From Metellina segmentata (Eukaryota > Arthropoda > Arachnida > Araneae > Tetragnathidae), in contig OX375872.1 in NCBI GenBank assembly GCA_947359465.1, positions 10,796,137 through 10,860,136 on the forward strand: a stretch of 64,000 nt of DNA. The letters run 5' to 3'. This document shows positions 10,801 to 22,184 of the stretch, piece by piece (positions within the stretch are counted from its first letter, which is position 1; each line of letters opens with the position of its first letter). The position numbers were made by a program, and so were the translations under genes. The notes beneath the pieces were generated by a model that did not search any database, had not been told where the DNA came from, and saw only the letters and a list, made by a program, of their open reading frames with translations.

Positions 10801-12478
10801 TTAAAAATTAGAAATAGGAAGAATCAAATAAAAACAAAAGGAAAAGTTTATTTTGTTCCACTCCGAAAGCTTCTTTTGTTTGAAATTCTTGATTGAACTT
10901 TTCTTACACAGTCTCTGCTGATTCCAACAGTAATCTGCCGTCATATGTGTATCCCATCTGTCCTGGTATCGGTTTTCCATTGTCTTTATGTCCTGTTGAA
11001 ATCGTTCACCTTGCTCTTCACTGGTATCGCCAAGATCTTCAGGGAAATAGTCTAAATGGCTGTGCAAGTAATGAACATTTGTGCTCATATTATAACCAAT
11101 GTCTCTAAAGTTGTTAAGCATGCTGTTAACTAGTTTAACATACTTTTCAGCCTGGTGGTTGCCTAGAAAGCTCTTGACAAAATGGTCAACTGAGATCCAC
11201 GCTTTTTGCTCTGTCTCATTCATGAGGATCGTTTATGAGTTGTCTGATTTGAGAACCATCAAAAATCCGAGCCTTAAGTTTTTCTGTACTTATTCCTGGC
11301 ATTTTTTTTGCCCTATGCGTGGAAAAGAAAGGCTATCCTGATCAAGAGCTTCCATGAGCTGTTTCATTACCTCTAGCTTTATATGCAGCGGAGGCAAGAT
11401 GATTCTGTCTCGTCCGACTAGGGGTTCACGAATGTCTTTTTCTTTCTCCAACAACCATGTTCTCTCTCGTAAGCCACTATTATCTTCTCCAGTGGTATTG
11501 TTTGTCTCTGCTATCCCATAGGCACAAGAAGCAAGTATATTTCTTGTATTCGACCAAGGAGAAAGTTAACCATTTTTTAGTTCTCACAAATTACCCATTG
11601 ATGTTCGTTAAACTTAATCTTCTCCATGACCAAAGCTATGGTATCATATTCTTCTTTCATTTTGGTTGAGTGAGCAATGGGTATTGACCCATATTTATTG
11701 CCACTGTGTAAAAGTACCTACTCCACTTAGTGCTGTCAATTAACAGTCGCCAATCAATTGGGAAATATTAGGATGACCCGTTTTTATCAGAAGTCCTCTA
11801 ACATCTTGACAAAACACAATATTGTTTTCATGAGAGAAGAAAGATAGCAAATCCTTTTCCCTAGTACGGTAGAAAGTAATTTTTGTTCCACTATCAAGTA
11901 TACTATTATCATTTAATCTAGAAGCAAGTAATTCAGATGCTTCTTTTGAGACGTCATTTAACTTGTTTTGATTGAAACGTTGAAGACTTGATGATGCTCC
12001 TTCATAATCACTATCGCTCCCTCGGTCCGTATCACAAGGAACATCAGATATGAAATTCCTCCTCAGAGATTTCTGAAAGCTAATGGAAATATGGAATAGG
12101 AATTTCATCTGAGTGAAGAACAGGCCGTCTTGCAGAGGCTAAATCAGGTTATTATCTGCTGTGGTTGTTTCGGTTTATGCCAGTAATATTCGCAATACAA
12201 AAATAACAGTTATCAAAGTGGTTTATGTGTTTCCTCCAAACCATTGGCTCACCGAATTTTGGACTCGTTCTCTTCCCATTAGTCCACTGTCGTAGGTGTT
12301 CTAAAGAAGTTTTACACACAATGTATGGAGCAAAATTTATCTTGGTTGCCAAAATACCCAAGGTAAGCTCTTTCAACAAAATCAGAAATGGTTTTTCTAT
12401 TTGTTATTTTAGCCTCTCACCACATATGTAGCAAAATATATCACGATGATTAAAATAATTTCTTCGACTGGATGCCAT
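10801..12478 (-). pseudogene. Broken copy of a recurrent arthropod protein family of unknown function
   Basis: Read leftwards from an ATG at 12478 (MASSRRNYFNHRDIFCYICG). The pieces are a Cys-rich start, then TSLEHLRQWTNGKRTSPKFG, PMVWRKHINHFDNCYFC, a linker, ITFYRTREKDLLSFF (within 12108-11740), a section with several stops (about 11740-11230), and NNFRDIGYNMSTNVHYLHSH with SEEQGERFQQDIKTMENRYQ (11223-10801). The order and phrases match an uncharacterised protein that I know to recur in many copies in arthropod genomes. The N-terminal CYIC and CYFC pairs look like metal-binding sites. At least four stops or frameshifts break it. Function is unknown; multi-copy occurrence suggests mobile DNA or a domesticated derivative. 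No terminal repeats were found around it. Confidence 0.7.
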
Positions 12479-12479
12479 T

Positions 12480-13340
12480 CTTTCTTTTCATCAATCAGCA
12501 AAACAAAGAACTTTATAGTTATGTTAGATGTAAACACTAGGTTATGTCAACAAATATGGCTTCATATTACCAGCTGATAGCGATACAGAGAAGAAGGAAG
12601 AAAACAGCAGGAACCAATCCACATAAAAAACTTAACTCAAACACTACTCAATGAGGTGTATGATAAAAATGCTTCATAATTTAGTTACGCTAAATCTCAA
12701 AAAGTAGAGCTGATAGAGATAAACTGTTTTCATATTTGAAACCAACACACCAAATATAGTCAAAATCAGTTTTAAAAATTCCAGGCACCAAACAAAAAAA
12801 AATTGTAAGACTGTGATTATACTTTCAAGATAAATTATTAAATTAAAATAGTTAAATTGATAAAATTTCAAAAATATTTTATGAATAAAATTTCAAATTA
12901 CAAATAATTTCATCAGTTACTGATTGGGAAACTTAATCGTTAACTTCAACTTTTAACAGTTAATAACAACTTCATTTTATGCACTAACTGTTAGTTATTA
13001 ACTGTTCATGAAACTGCTATTTAAGGCGAAAGTAAAAACTATTCGCAAATTAGAAACAACTGTTAACGATTTGTGATATGCAAAACAACTATTTTACGGT
13101 GACATTAATCACCAGTGTTATTGCTTAATTGTATTACTTACATTAAATGTTATTAATTACTTTCTTCAAGACTTATCAACTACTTTCCTCTGTTGTTATT
13201 AACTTGTAGAAATTGGTGTCACCGTTTCATTTTAGTATTTATTACACAGTTAGGAAAATGCATTTAAAGATATGAAAACGAATTAAGAAACATCTGGTTG
13301 CAATTCAAGAACTATTCAAATTGCTTTTCCTTGTCCCACT
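12480..13340. other. AT-rich non-coding DNA
   Basis: Includes a stretch (12935-13080) of imperfect direct and inverted repeats of TTAACTGTTA / GTTAACGATT. No gene is supported. Confidence 0.4.
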
Positions 13341-13344
13341 ATTT

Positions 13345-13995
13345 CTCCAAGTTGCTGCCAGAGTCAAAGCGTCGAGCACTCCAGCCATTCTGAAGGGTGG
13401 ATATTTAGAAAGGCATTGAGATTTCAATGTTAAAAAAATCATGCTAATTAGTTAATTATATCTAAATTGGATAATTAATAAATAACTTAATATGAATTTT
13501 TCACACTGAAATTATTTGAGCATAAACCAATGACAAACTGTAAGAAAAATTGGATTTTTTAAAGTCAAAATTGAAAACAAAAGTCTACTAGTAACAATGT
13601 GATTACTAGATGACTTCTATTAATTGTGATATCTTCTAGTAACAGTGTGATATGACAATAGATTCTGGTGGATATTTCAGAAGGCATTGAGGTATCACTG
13701 TTCAAAAAACACGCTTATTAGCAATAAATATACATTAGATAATTTATAATTAATTTAATCTGAAAGTGAATTATGTGAAAATTTAAAGAAACTCTTCTAA
13801 TGTATATGTACATCTTATTATTACACAATCGCTGTTATTTTACCTACGATCGAAATAACAGGTCAAACTGTTATCTCAAATTCACATCTCTCATTTGCCC
13901 CAAGTTGGCGCCACCGACCCAAAACACTCCAGCCATTCTGGAGGGACAATAGACCCCGGTGGATATTTCGGAAGGCATTGAGATTTCGCTGACGC
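13345..13995. repeat. Three diverged tandem copies of a ~280-bp unit
   Basis: A shared box, GGTGGATATTT..GAAGGCATTGAG, starts near 13397, 13668 and 13959. Copies 1 and 3 also share CACTCCAGCCATTCTG and a CAAGTTG box (13349 and 13900). Copies 1 and 2 share an AT-rich tail (near 13440-13520 and 13700-13770). On the minus strand copy 3 reads TGGCGCCAACTTGGGGC (13914-13898), similar to a tRNA-Lys type primer-binding site. On the plus strand it continues to a TATA-like TATAAATAAA (14017-14026). Class unresolved. Confidence 0.55.
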
Positions 13996-14275
13996 TCTGG
14001 ATCTCACAGCTGACGATATAAATAAAACCCTCCACTTGTCCTCCGCTACAGATGGGGATGAGTTATTCGTCTGGACCGCCAGCTGAAAACAGCCCAAAAA
14101 CGCTAACGAGCGACGAAACAAATGCGTTTACTTACTCGGCACAGGCATTGCGTGCGATGGCTTCATTTTTCGATGCAAATTAATTCAATGAAACCAAACA
14201 ATCGGTGTGTCGATGACAAAACAACTGCACTGGCCTCCTTACTTTAGAGAACTCGGTTCGATACTCTTATGGAGC

Positions 14276-14550
14276 AGCACTGTTGGAAGAGCAGGGATTT
14301 GCAACCGGAGGGTAGCGACGATCCAGGTGAAGACCGTCGGGTACACGAGTGTACGTTTAATCTGTCGTTGCCTCAGATATCCTCACGCCGCTGTGGTGTG
14401 GAGTGTGGGGTGCCAGATCAGGTCCGTCTCGTCGTCTGACCGTGTTCCAAAATGGCTAGGCGTTGTCCTTGAATATTTCCCTTCGGGATAGAATCCGGAC
14501 TGTCACCAATAGCCCGTTGTGGAGCTCCAGTGCTACTTATTTTCCTAACT
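14276..14550 (+). repeat. SINE copy, 5'-damaged
   Basis: GTTGGAAGAGCAGGGATTTG (head), AACCGGAGGGTAGCGA, GGTGTGGAGTGTGGGGTGCC and CAATAGCCCGTTGTGGAGCT follow the family order. The start of the head is missing. Confidence 0.7.
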
Positions 14551-14584
14551 ATCTTACTTATCAGATGACTTGGTTCCTTATTTT

Positions 14585-14720
14585 TAGAGAACTCGTTTCC
14601 TTAATTTTTGGAGAACTCGTATACTTATTTATTAGAGAACTCGTTTCCTTACTTTTTGGAGAACTCGTATACTTATTTATTAGAGAACTCGTTTCCATAC
14701 TTATTAGAGAACTCGTAGGA
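14585..14720 (+). repeat. Minisatellite of AGAGAACTCG units
   Basis: Alternating units TTAGAGAACTCGTTTCCTTA and TTTGGAGAACTCGTATACTT form a higher-order unit of about 50 bp, repeated two to three times between two SINE copies. Confidence 0.8.
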
Positions 14721-14746
14721 GCTACAACAAATTTAATCCTTTCATC

Positions 14747-15058
14747 CCTTGTCCGGAACGGGCCACGGTAGCCCGGTTGGAAGGGTATCGGATTAGAGGC
14801 TGCGAGTTCAAATCCAACCAAAGACCGTCGTGTACAAAGGGGCTGGTGCCCGTTAAACCCGCCATGCCTTCAAATGTTCCCACGTTGGCGGCGTGAGGAA
14901 GTTTGGTGCCTGCTCAAGTGTTACCTCATCCTCACCGTGTTTCAAAATTACGTGGTGTCTTTCCCTTAAGGGATTGATCCCGGACCGTCGTCACTAGCTC
15001 GTTGTGTTCTTCCAGTGCGACGTTAATTAAACATATCTTCCTATACCTTGTCCGTAAC
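14747..15058 (+). repeat. SINE, nearly complete, with target-site duplication
   Basis: The SINE spans 14760-15045. Its head GGTAGCCCGGTTGG resembles a tRNA/Pol III A box. GCGAGTTCAAATCCAACC (about 14803-14820) resembles the B box. The body carries CCGTCGTGTACAAAGGGGCT and ends in GTGCGACGTTAATTAA. CCTTGTCCGGAAC (14747-14759) and CCTTGTCCGTAAC (15046-15058) flank it, a 13-bp duplication with one mismatch, as expected for LINE-mediated insertion. It has no coding capacity. It is the reference copy for the other fragments here. Confidence 0.88.
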
Positions 15059-15390
15059 TATTTCAAGATAATATAGATGACTCTAACCATTTTGACATTT
15101 TAATATTTAAACTTAAATTAAATTGTAATAATTAATTAAACACAATTGGTAGTTTATGTCGAGTATATTGCTCGTTTCCTTAGAATAGAATTGAGTAGAT
15201 TATGTTACTCGTTCCCTTACTTATTAGAGAAGTCGTCTCCTCGTAAGAGGTACAGTGTCAGATGCAGTCGTTCGGTGCAGGCTTCTTGTCCGTAGTTATT
15301 GCAAGATTTGCTGACCCAAACACTTTTCGATGCTTTCATTTTTAAATGTTAATTAAATTGTAGTAATCAAACAATAAAAAATGTTTGATT
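15050..15390 (+). repeat. Short duplicated segment
   Basis: TTGTCCGTAACTATT...TTAATATTTAAACTTAAATTAAATTGTAATAATTAA (from 15049) recurs in diverged form from about 15287, where the spacer reads GCTGACCCAAACACTTTTCG. The intervening 15175-15240 carries further TTAGAGAAGTCG-type units like those at 14585-14720. Confidence 0.5.
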
Positions 15391-15409
15391 GTATTGACGA
15401 CACAACATA

Positions 15410-15500
15410 CCTATCAAGGGCATTGCTCTCATTTCTTCGAATAGGATCTTTTTGAAAGATTCTATCACTTATTTTCTAATAGAACCTCACCTATTTTCAC
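15410..15500 (+). mobile_element. Family A minisatellite fragment
   Basis: About two units of the AGGATCTTTTTGAAAGATTC type, without either terminus. Confidence 0.45.
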
Positions 15501-15579
15501 CAAGGAAGCATAAAAAAAATCAAAATTTTTTAGAATATATGTTCAGGTAATGTTTACAAGATCTTGGTGTCATTTGGTA

Positions 15580-15695
15580 GATAGCTATTTTAATTAACAT
15601 CGTACTAGGGCAGCACATCGTGCTATCGACGACGGTCCGGGATAAATCCCAACGAGAAAGATCCGAGGACGACACCACGTCATATTGAACCACTG
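15580..15695 (-). repeat. SINE fragment, minus orientation
   Basis: TTTTAATTAACATCGTACTA, GACGACGGTCCGGGATAAAT and AAAGATCCGAGGACGACACC are the complement of the SINE 3' third. Confidence 0.65.
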
Positions 15696-15699
15696 ATGT

Positions 15700-16204
15700 C
15701 GTTTGGAAATTAAGGAGTTGTAAAATATTTTAATTATGAAAAAATTTATATTCTTCTCGATTTCGTGATTTCTATTATACATATATATGTACACCTTAAA
15801 CGAGCAGCCGTTAAAGAAGATTGTCATAACATTGCAAACATGCAATGGTAAGTTTTATGATGTCATCTGGAAGTAATTCCTACAAACATGCACACATTAA
15901 GAAAGAAAAACTGAGAACCGAAAACTATCTTCAAAGTAATAGTAATATAGAAGCTAAATTAAATTACATCCCTGTCTTAATATGTAATTGTTCAACCTGT
16001 TCGAAAAAAAAAATATTTTCATTTACGATTTAATACTTTTTCTTTTCCATCTTTTTTACATTACATACTGTTACATGAATCCAGCCTTATTAACGCCAAT
16101 TGCACGATGTATTCTTTAAGTCATCAATGTACATAAAATTAACATTAGAAAAAAGTAAGAATAGAAGACGAATCCCGAAGGCTGTAAGAGTTCTAGTTAA
16201 ACTT
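15700..16204. other. Non-coding spacer
   Basis: AT-rich. Short open frames at 15594-15845 and 15845-16033 show no domain. Nothing else is supported. Confidence 0.4.
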
Positions 16205-16620
16205 AACTTCTAAAAACGTTCCCTCCGTCGCAGTCCAACAAGATAAACTGCAAAGTATTTTCCTCATCAAGGCTAGTAAGGCACATGTTGGAGTCAGCCA
16301 GGCGAAGACGATTCATTTAGGCCTGAGTTACAATGTTATTTTACAGAAAAAGAGACAACTGCTCTAGGGATTTTTGAAGTAATGGAGGCTCACTCTCTGG
16401 AATTGAAAAAAGATTCATTCCAGTGTTCCTCTATCAAGTACAAAAGAGCGTCTCTTCTAAGCCCACCCATACACCAAGAGAGGAAAGTAGGAACTCGTAT
16501 TGTGGTTGACTATTTGATTAACTTACCTGTCATTTCATCGCCATACACTCCACAATGTGCAGGAACCCATTGCAAAGTGATGTCTTTATTTCTTAATTTG
16601 ACAGTAATTTGACTGAATTT
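16205..16620 (-). pseudogene. LINE RNase H and C-terminal remnant
   Basis: Leftwards from about 16590 the minus strand reads DITLQWVPAHCGVYGDEMTG. This is the LQWVPAHCGI-GNE-AD motif of the RNase H domain in Jockey/I-type LINE ORF2 proteins. Further left, near 16325-16225, it reads LNRLRLADSNMCLTSLDEEN and TLQFILLDCD, the Cys-containing tail that follows RNase H in these LINEs (first Cys CTC-type position partly lost). Several frameshifts intervene. No reverse-transcriptase part is visible. It is a degraded 3' fragment. Confidence 0.65.
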
Positions 16621-17180
16621 GACTGAAACGAAGGCTGCCTGGCAAAGACAGTGAAAGGCAGCCATAGAGGAATAGAAATAGGACAATCATTGAAGTAGAG
16701 AATTACAGAGCAGCTCTTCATCAAGACTTGAACATGGAGCTGCCGGAACACACAAAGCGTTTAATTCTTCTATAAATAGCAGAAAAGGATTTGTCTAGGT
16801 CTATCGACCTATGATTATTCGTCTTAAAATAGCCGTTAGAATCTGTATAAAAAAAGTTATCCTAGTAAGGAAATGGTTCCACAAATGTGACAGTTATTTT
16901 GGATAGAAGGAGTATTGTTAATTATGAAATTGAATTAACTAAGTGCAATAGAAAGCTTCATAGTGATCTATTGAGTAAAGTAAGCAGTCCTGCTGACCAC
17001 TTTGACAAGATAGAATTTTCCATCGAACGCGCGAAACAATTTTAAAATGAAATATAATATCACATAAAGTTTCATTTCCTTCTCACCCTTTTATTTATCA
17101 ATGAGATCATTGTTTTTCTCTGCAACCATTAAGTTCTAGGTCTATTTCAATGTCACACAGATGAGTTGGGAAAGTTTTTC
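16621..17180. other. Non-coding, possibly further LINE debris
   Basis: The portion up to about 16790 may continue the RNase H region on the minus strand, but no motif is convincing. The rest is unrecognised. Confidence 0.3.
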
Positions 17181-17182
17181 TT

Positions 17183-17285
17183 AACCCTCCAATAGGTTTC
17201 GAAGAGAGATATATATTCCGTCATGATCTGGTCCATTTTGCTAATGACGAGATACTTCATCAATACAACCAGCAACGAGGGTTAA
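17183..17285 (+). mobile_element. Short TTAA family B copy
   Basis: It starts TTAACCCTCCAATAGGTTTC and ends ACGAGGGTTAA. Between them lie GTCATGATCTGGTCC and GCTAATGACGAGATACTTC. At about 100 bp it is a deletion derivative with both TTAA ends kept. Confidence 0.75.
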
Positions 17286-17299
17286 ATAATTTTGAGTAG

Positions 17300-18890
17300 G
17301 TAGATGATAGTTGAATTTACGCCGCACTGGAGCATCACACCGGGGTATTAGGATTAATCCTGAATGGAAACATCGAATCGGTTGGTTTCTATAGCACAAG
17401 GGTCATACTTGGTTGTTTCTGGGTGTTATGACGTGAGGGTCATGTGCTAAGCCGGGAGCAGAAAGTGCTTAAAACTGCGACGTACAACAAAGTTTTTGCA
17501 GAACAATATTTTTCCTTAATTTTATCAAAATTTTGGCCGTTTTTTTTAAATCATAAATTACCATGTTCTGCAGTGCAAAACGCGCTCCTTACTACACTTT
17601 TTTATTTTCTAGCTACGGAACAACCTCCCTACACCGCTCAAATTACCACAAACACTTTATAAATAACATATCTTCTATGTCAATAACAAAATATTTAACT
17701 TCAAAAGTTGTCGACAGAATTCCAAAATCTGAAAGTATGCCTTGGTTTTAAATAAAGTAAGTTAGTTAATTTTGATTTTTTATTATAAATATGTAATACA
17801 TATTTAGCCGGTAAATACGTTTTACGTCTGTTTTTGATTTTACTGCAGTTTTCTAAACTCGAAGAAAATGCCTGCACAACATTGCATGGAGTTGTGTTGC
17901 AGAACACTGAATATTATTCTGCACTTGGGATGCTAAGACAAGACAGACAATGGACAAAGAGAGTTTTAATGACAAATCCATTCAAGAAGGAAACTCCTAA
18001 AGCTTATGAAGGTTAAAATGGAAGAGAAGTCAGGTCTCTCGGGGTTATGACACACGTAAAGTAGAAAGAGGGCTAGATTACCATGTCTAGAAAGATAGAT
18101 AAGGTCGTCAAGGGATGTGTGTCCATAATCATGTATGTCGATCATGATAGGTGATTATTTGTTTCGCTAGTTCTCAAGTCTTCCATCATCGAACCCTAAA
18201 GTAGGAGCTAACGACGTCAGTTGTGGAAACTCATTGTTCACATTTATCCTAATTAAAAGAAGAGTCTCGTCCAAACCACGTGACACAGTTACCAACTCGG
18301 CAGCGCCAGACTAAAAATTGTGAAACATCGTCGTTATTTCAACTATTTCTTTCAGTGCATCTGTTATCGACAATTACTATCCATCCCATTGTTCTTCTGC
18401 CAAGGTAGTTATACTAATGGTAGTTTAAAAATAAAACTTTGTGTGTGTTTAATTCTTTGTCACGTATTTCGGGTTTTGTATATTTTCAGATCTAGCATGA
18501 TAGGTGATTTGGTACGTGAGTTCTAGAAAGGTTTCTGTGTTTCCCATCTGAATTGACTTTTGTTTTGGCTGCAAATGCGACAAGGCGGGCGCCAAATATC
18601 ACGCACGTGGGCCTCGTTTGGCCATCACTTCGAGGAAATCTAAAAGCAGGGGGTCAATGGTAAGCTTTTATGTGCCCAGATTGGTTGATTGTTTTCTAGT
18701 TTTACAGCACAAAGGCCATATTAGACTAAGCTGTGTGAAACACAAGACAGATCACACAATTAGGCTCGAAAGAAAACTCAAAAAGCAGCAGGGTAAAACT
18801 CAAAGGGAGGAAAGATCACTCGGGTTACTCGAGGTTGTGGAACAGTACACACCTAAATATGTGCCCCTGCTTGTTTTATATGCCTAGGAT
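17300..18890. other. No gene supported; SINE scrap and unclassified sequence
   Basis: A minus-orientation SINE tail lies at 17305-17350 (GCCGCACTGGAGCATCACAC). Around 18290-18340 is GGCAGCGCCAGACTAAAAATTG, and around 18575-18620 a GC-richer patch. Open frames at 17444-17751, 17834-18016 and 18618-18887 have no recognisable domain or splice context I would trust. Confidence 0.35.
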
Positions 18891-18894
18891 GATG

Positions 18895-19150
18895 TGACCA
18901 AATCTGGTAGTAGCGTGACCCTTAGACTACTGTTGTCTGTCTGGAGGAACCTAACATTCAATATTTGACTGGTCCATGGAACGGGTCATGACCAGTCAAT
19001 GACGTCCAACCATTGATTCATCATTCAATTGGTCAAAGCGAGATAGTAGACTGGTGATTTCACCACTTTTGTCATTTTTCCTATAAAAACGCACATTACC
19101 ATATCAACCCTGTCATAAGATCTTATATCGCCAAACGAGGCGATAAGATT
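18895..19150 (+). repeat. Interspersed ~250-bp repeat (family E), copy 1
   Basis: Shared with 42600-42845 in opposite orientation. Common phrases are GACCCTTAGACT, TTTCACCACTTTTGTC and the GGCGATAAG end. Confidence 0.6.
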
Positions 19151-19474
19151 CCAAATCGACCAACTAGGTCAATTTTTCACAGAGCTGTCAAGAAAATATT
19201 AAGGACCAGTTATTCACACTTTTTGAAGTTCCTCTCAATACCAATGATCCGTGTAGTCATATTTCACGTCTATGGACCAGCTTGGCCCAATTTGGGTGGA
19301 GTGAAAAATCAACTTTCGATGATCAATTTGGAATAACTAGAGAAAGGTGCTTGAAGAACCAATTCAAAAAGAACATTTCTTTCAAAAATTTAAATTTCAT
19401 GTCTGCAGAAGAACCTCGAAACGTAAAATAGAAATCTAGAAATTTAGTTAGCAATTGCGAGAGAATTATCATTC
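19151..19474. other. Non-coding spacer
   Basis: No open frame or repeat that I recognise. Confidence 0.4.
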
Positions 19475-19745
19475 CTAAAGCGGGTTGCGATTGGAAGAGT
19501 CAAACAGTGGGTTGAGCGTTCAAAACTCAATCCATCCAAAGGACACCGTGTATATGGGCAGCTCATTAAATCTGATCTGGCTTCAAACGTCCTCATGTTG
19601 GTGTGGCAGAGTGGGATGCAAGCTCAAGTGTAACATGGTCATCTGACCTAGGTTAAAAATGACGTCATCTGATCTTTCAAGTATCTGGATCGTCGCCAAC
19701 AGCCCATTGAGTTGCTTTATTTGGCCGTTATTTCAACTACCTACC
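19475..19745 (+). repeat. SINE copy, diverged
   Basis: GGTTGCGATTGGAAGAGTC (head), CAATCCATCCAAAGGACACC, CTTCAAACGTCCTCATGTTG and TCGTCGCCAACAGCCCATTG follow the family order; it ends CTACCTACCTA. Confidence 0.7.
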
Positions 19746-19971
19746 TACAGTACTTTTCTAATGGATCTTACCTATCTATCATAAAGCAATATCTCATATT
19801 CACTTGAATCATAAATCAACAAAGGACTTAAATAGGGTTATCGTGCATCCCAGTTTGAATGGTTGTGTTGGAGCTAATCATTCGTTTGGTACGGATCAGA
19901 GGATACTCGGGCCGTCTTCCCTACGATGTAATCGCTGTTAGCTTATCGTCCCAAGATGGAATGAGCTCGGT

Positions 19972-20668
19972 TTTAACCATCTGAAGGGTTTACACACGTA
20001 ATTCTTCTTTACACTCTTCAGTCTTTCCTGCTTGATTTGTAAACTGCTTTGACTTATTGAATATTTCCAAAGAATTCTATTCTTAGGTAATGAGAACAGA
20101 GTCTTTCCAAAGGACTCTATTCTAAGGAAAAGTAATAAAAAAATTTCCAAAAGGTTATATGGCAACAAATAGTCTAAAAAGATTTCATTTTAAGGAAAAG
20201 AGCACATAGAGATTTTCCTAAAGGATTCTACTCTATGAAACCAGCAATATAAAATCTATCCAAAGGATTTTATTCTAAGGCAATAAGTTACAGAATCTTT
20301 CCAAAACCTATACGTATTTTAAGGAGACGGCAAACAAAATGTTTCCAAAGGATTACATTCTAATTAAACGAGCAATTGAATCTTTACAAAGGATTCTAAT
20401 CTAAAGAAAACAAGAAACAAAATCTCTTTCCTAGACCAGTGTTCTAAGAAAGAAGCAACAGAATCCTTCCATCGGATTCTATTTTAAGGAAATGAGCAAA
20501 AGATTTCTTCTCCAAAGGATTTTAATCTAAGTAAACCAGCAACAGAATCTTTCCAAGGGATTCAATGAACAAACGAGCACACGAATCTTTCTAACGGATT
20601 CTAAGGAAAAGAGAAATAGAATAGTTCAAAAGGATTCCAATCTAAGGAAATGACCGATAGAATCTTAC
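19972..20668 (-). mobile_element. TTAA family A copy, inverted
   Basis: Read on the minus strand, the right-end block lies at the left (TTTTAACCATCTGAAGGG, 19972-19989). About fourteen minisatellite units of the AAAGGATTCTATTCTAAGGA type follow. The other terminus is not visible and the array stops about 225 bp before the hAT element. Confidence 0.7.
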
Positions 20669-21300
20669 CAATTCCACTCCATTTCAGTCGACGCTAGCGG
20701 AACTTTTATAATAGAATCGTCCTGTGTAGTCGAAGGGAGAAGAATCATGAGGTTTCGAACTGGTCTATTTCTTAAATTAGTTGATAGATTGGAACATAAA
20801 CAAAGTGCTTCGACAATTGGAGACTAGCGCGGATTCTGGTTCTGAGTTTATCGTTCGGTGCCGAAAGCGACAACAGTGATAACGAGTTGGCACTAAGGAT
20901 GTCAATAACCGTCCGGTTAAATCGATAAATCGGTTTTATCGTTTCGGTTAACCGGTTTTTTTCGGTATTTTCTTGGCACGGTTATAACTGCGGTTGTTAT
21001 TTAAAAAACTAATAACCGGGAAAAAAAAACCTGCCCCGAAAATTCAAGAAAATTATATTTGTGGCATGTGTTCTTGGGATGCAAATGGTTCTTTTTATCA
21101 AGATCCACATGGTTATAACCCTTCTCAACCACTCCCTTGACATAGCTTGTTCTCATTTTCTGACTTTGCATTGCTTAGTCTATGCGGCTTGAGGTATAAA
21201 CAAAGAGGTGAGCGATGATCTAATGTACATTTATACCAAACAACGTTTAATAATGATGTAAAATTCAACAGGAGATGCCTAACACAATATTCTTCTTTTT

Positions 21301-21645
21301 GTTCAATCCGTCTCAACAAGGTGGAATAGCACTTATGCCATGTTGGAGAGATTTATCGATTTATCTCCATACGTCGCATGTGTGTTGGTAAATCCAAAAC
21401 CTTAAAAGAGCTCCCCGCATGCTCTCTGGGTCAGAAATTGAACTACTATGGGAAGTAGTAAGCATATTAGGGCCGTTTAAGGAAGCCTCTACAGAAATTT
21501 CTGGGAGTGAATATTTAACTGGTAGTCTAGTTGTCCCTCTTATTTCGTGTATTACATCACTGGAAAAATTACCCCTATTCATGATATTTCTAAAATGTTC
21601 TTAGCAAAGTTGTCGCAAAGTTTTACCTTCGTTCAAAACTTCTTT
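21301..21645 (+). pseudogene. hAT transposase remnant, middle part (ZBED-type)
   Basis: It opens with VQSVSTRWNSTYAMLERF and DLSPYVACVLVNPKP. After a frame change it continues MLSGSEIELLWEVVSILGPF and SGSEYLTGSLVVPLISCITS. These phrases match the TRWNSTY-MLERF ... GPFEEAT-EISGE-Y-TGS-VIPLI pattern of hAT transposases related to ZBED1/ZBED4. This part covers the RNase H-like fold and helical insertion; the BED finger and first catalytic aspartate are absent. The Jockey insertion follows directly. Confidence 0.88.
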
Positions 21646-22184
21646 TATCCAATCGCCTACAGGGGCATTCCTTCTTTAGGTTTGTACAGGTTTCACAAAC
21701 CCGGGGTACCTGAGAGATCTTTCCTCCCTTTTCTTTTCCTTCTCCTCTACCCTTCTGCTTTTTGCTTTTTTCCTCCCTCGTTGTGGTTACCTCTTCGGAG
21801 GTGAGGGTTCCCCTTGAGAAGCTTTTCGCCATTCTGTTGCTTTCAGCTTCTCTTGGGGATTATATCACCCACGTGTTTGTCGTGCGTGGAGACCTGTGTC
21901 TTCGGAAAAGGTGATCCTGGTGATTGAGGGACAACCTAACTCCCCAATACATTACTTCGGCTCCTGCTTCGAATAAACAGGAAATGTACTTTGGTCCCAG
22001 TACATTAATCGGCTGGTGGGTATATCCTGCTAAGGACCTGATCACCAACTAGCTCCTTAGGTCAGTCTTAGAGGCGACTTGGGTCCGTATAGTCCCCGGT
22101 TAGCACTGGTACAGGTACCTGTACCCCCTCGCTGGACTCCATGGTGGGTGGTGCCGCCGGAGACTGGACATTTCTTTTTCAAAC

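Noticed and set aside
14463..14821. Open frames on both strands with repeated ELVSL / SSLINKYTS words
   Set aside because: They are translations of a minisatellite between two SINEs.
17444..18016. Group of overlapping small frames that might be a gene
   Set aside because: No shared frame, no convincing splice sites and no recognisable domain.
18618..18887. 89-codon frame in a GC-richer patch
   Set aside because: Basic composition but no domain; a possible exon cannot be excluded, but nothing supports one.
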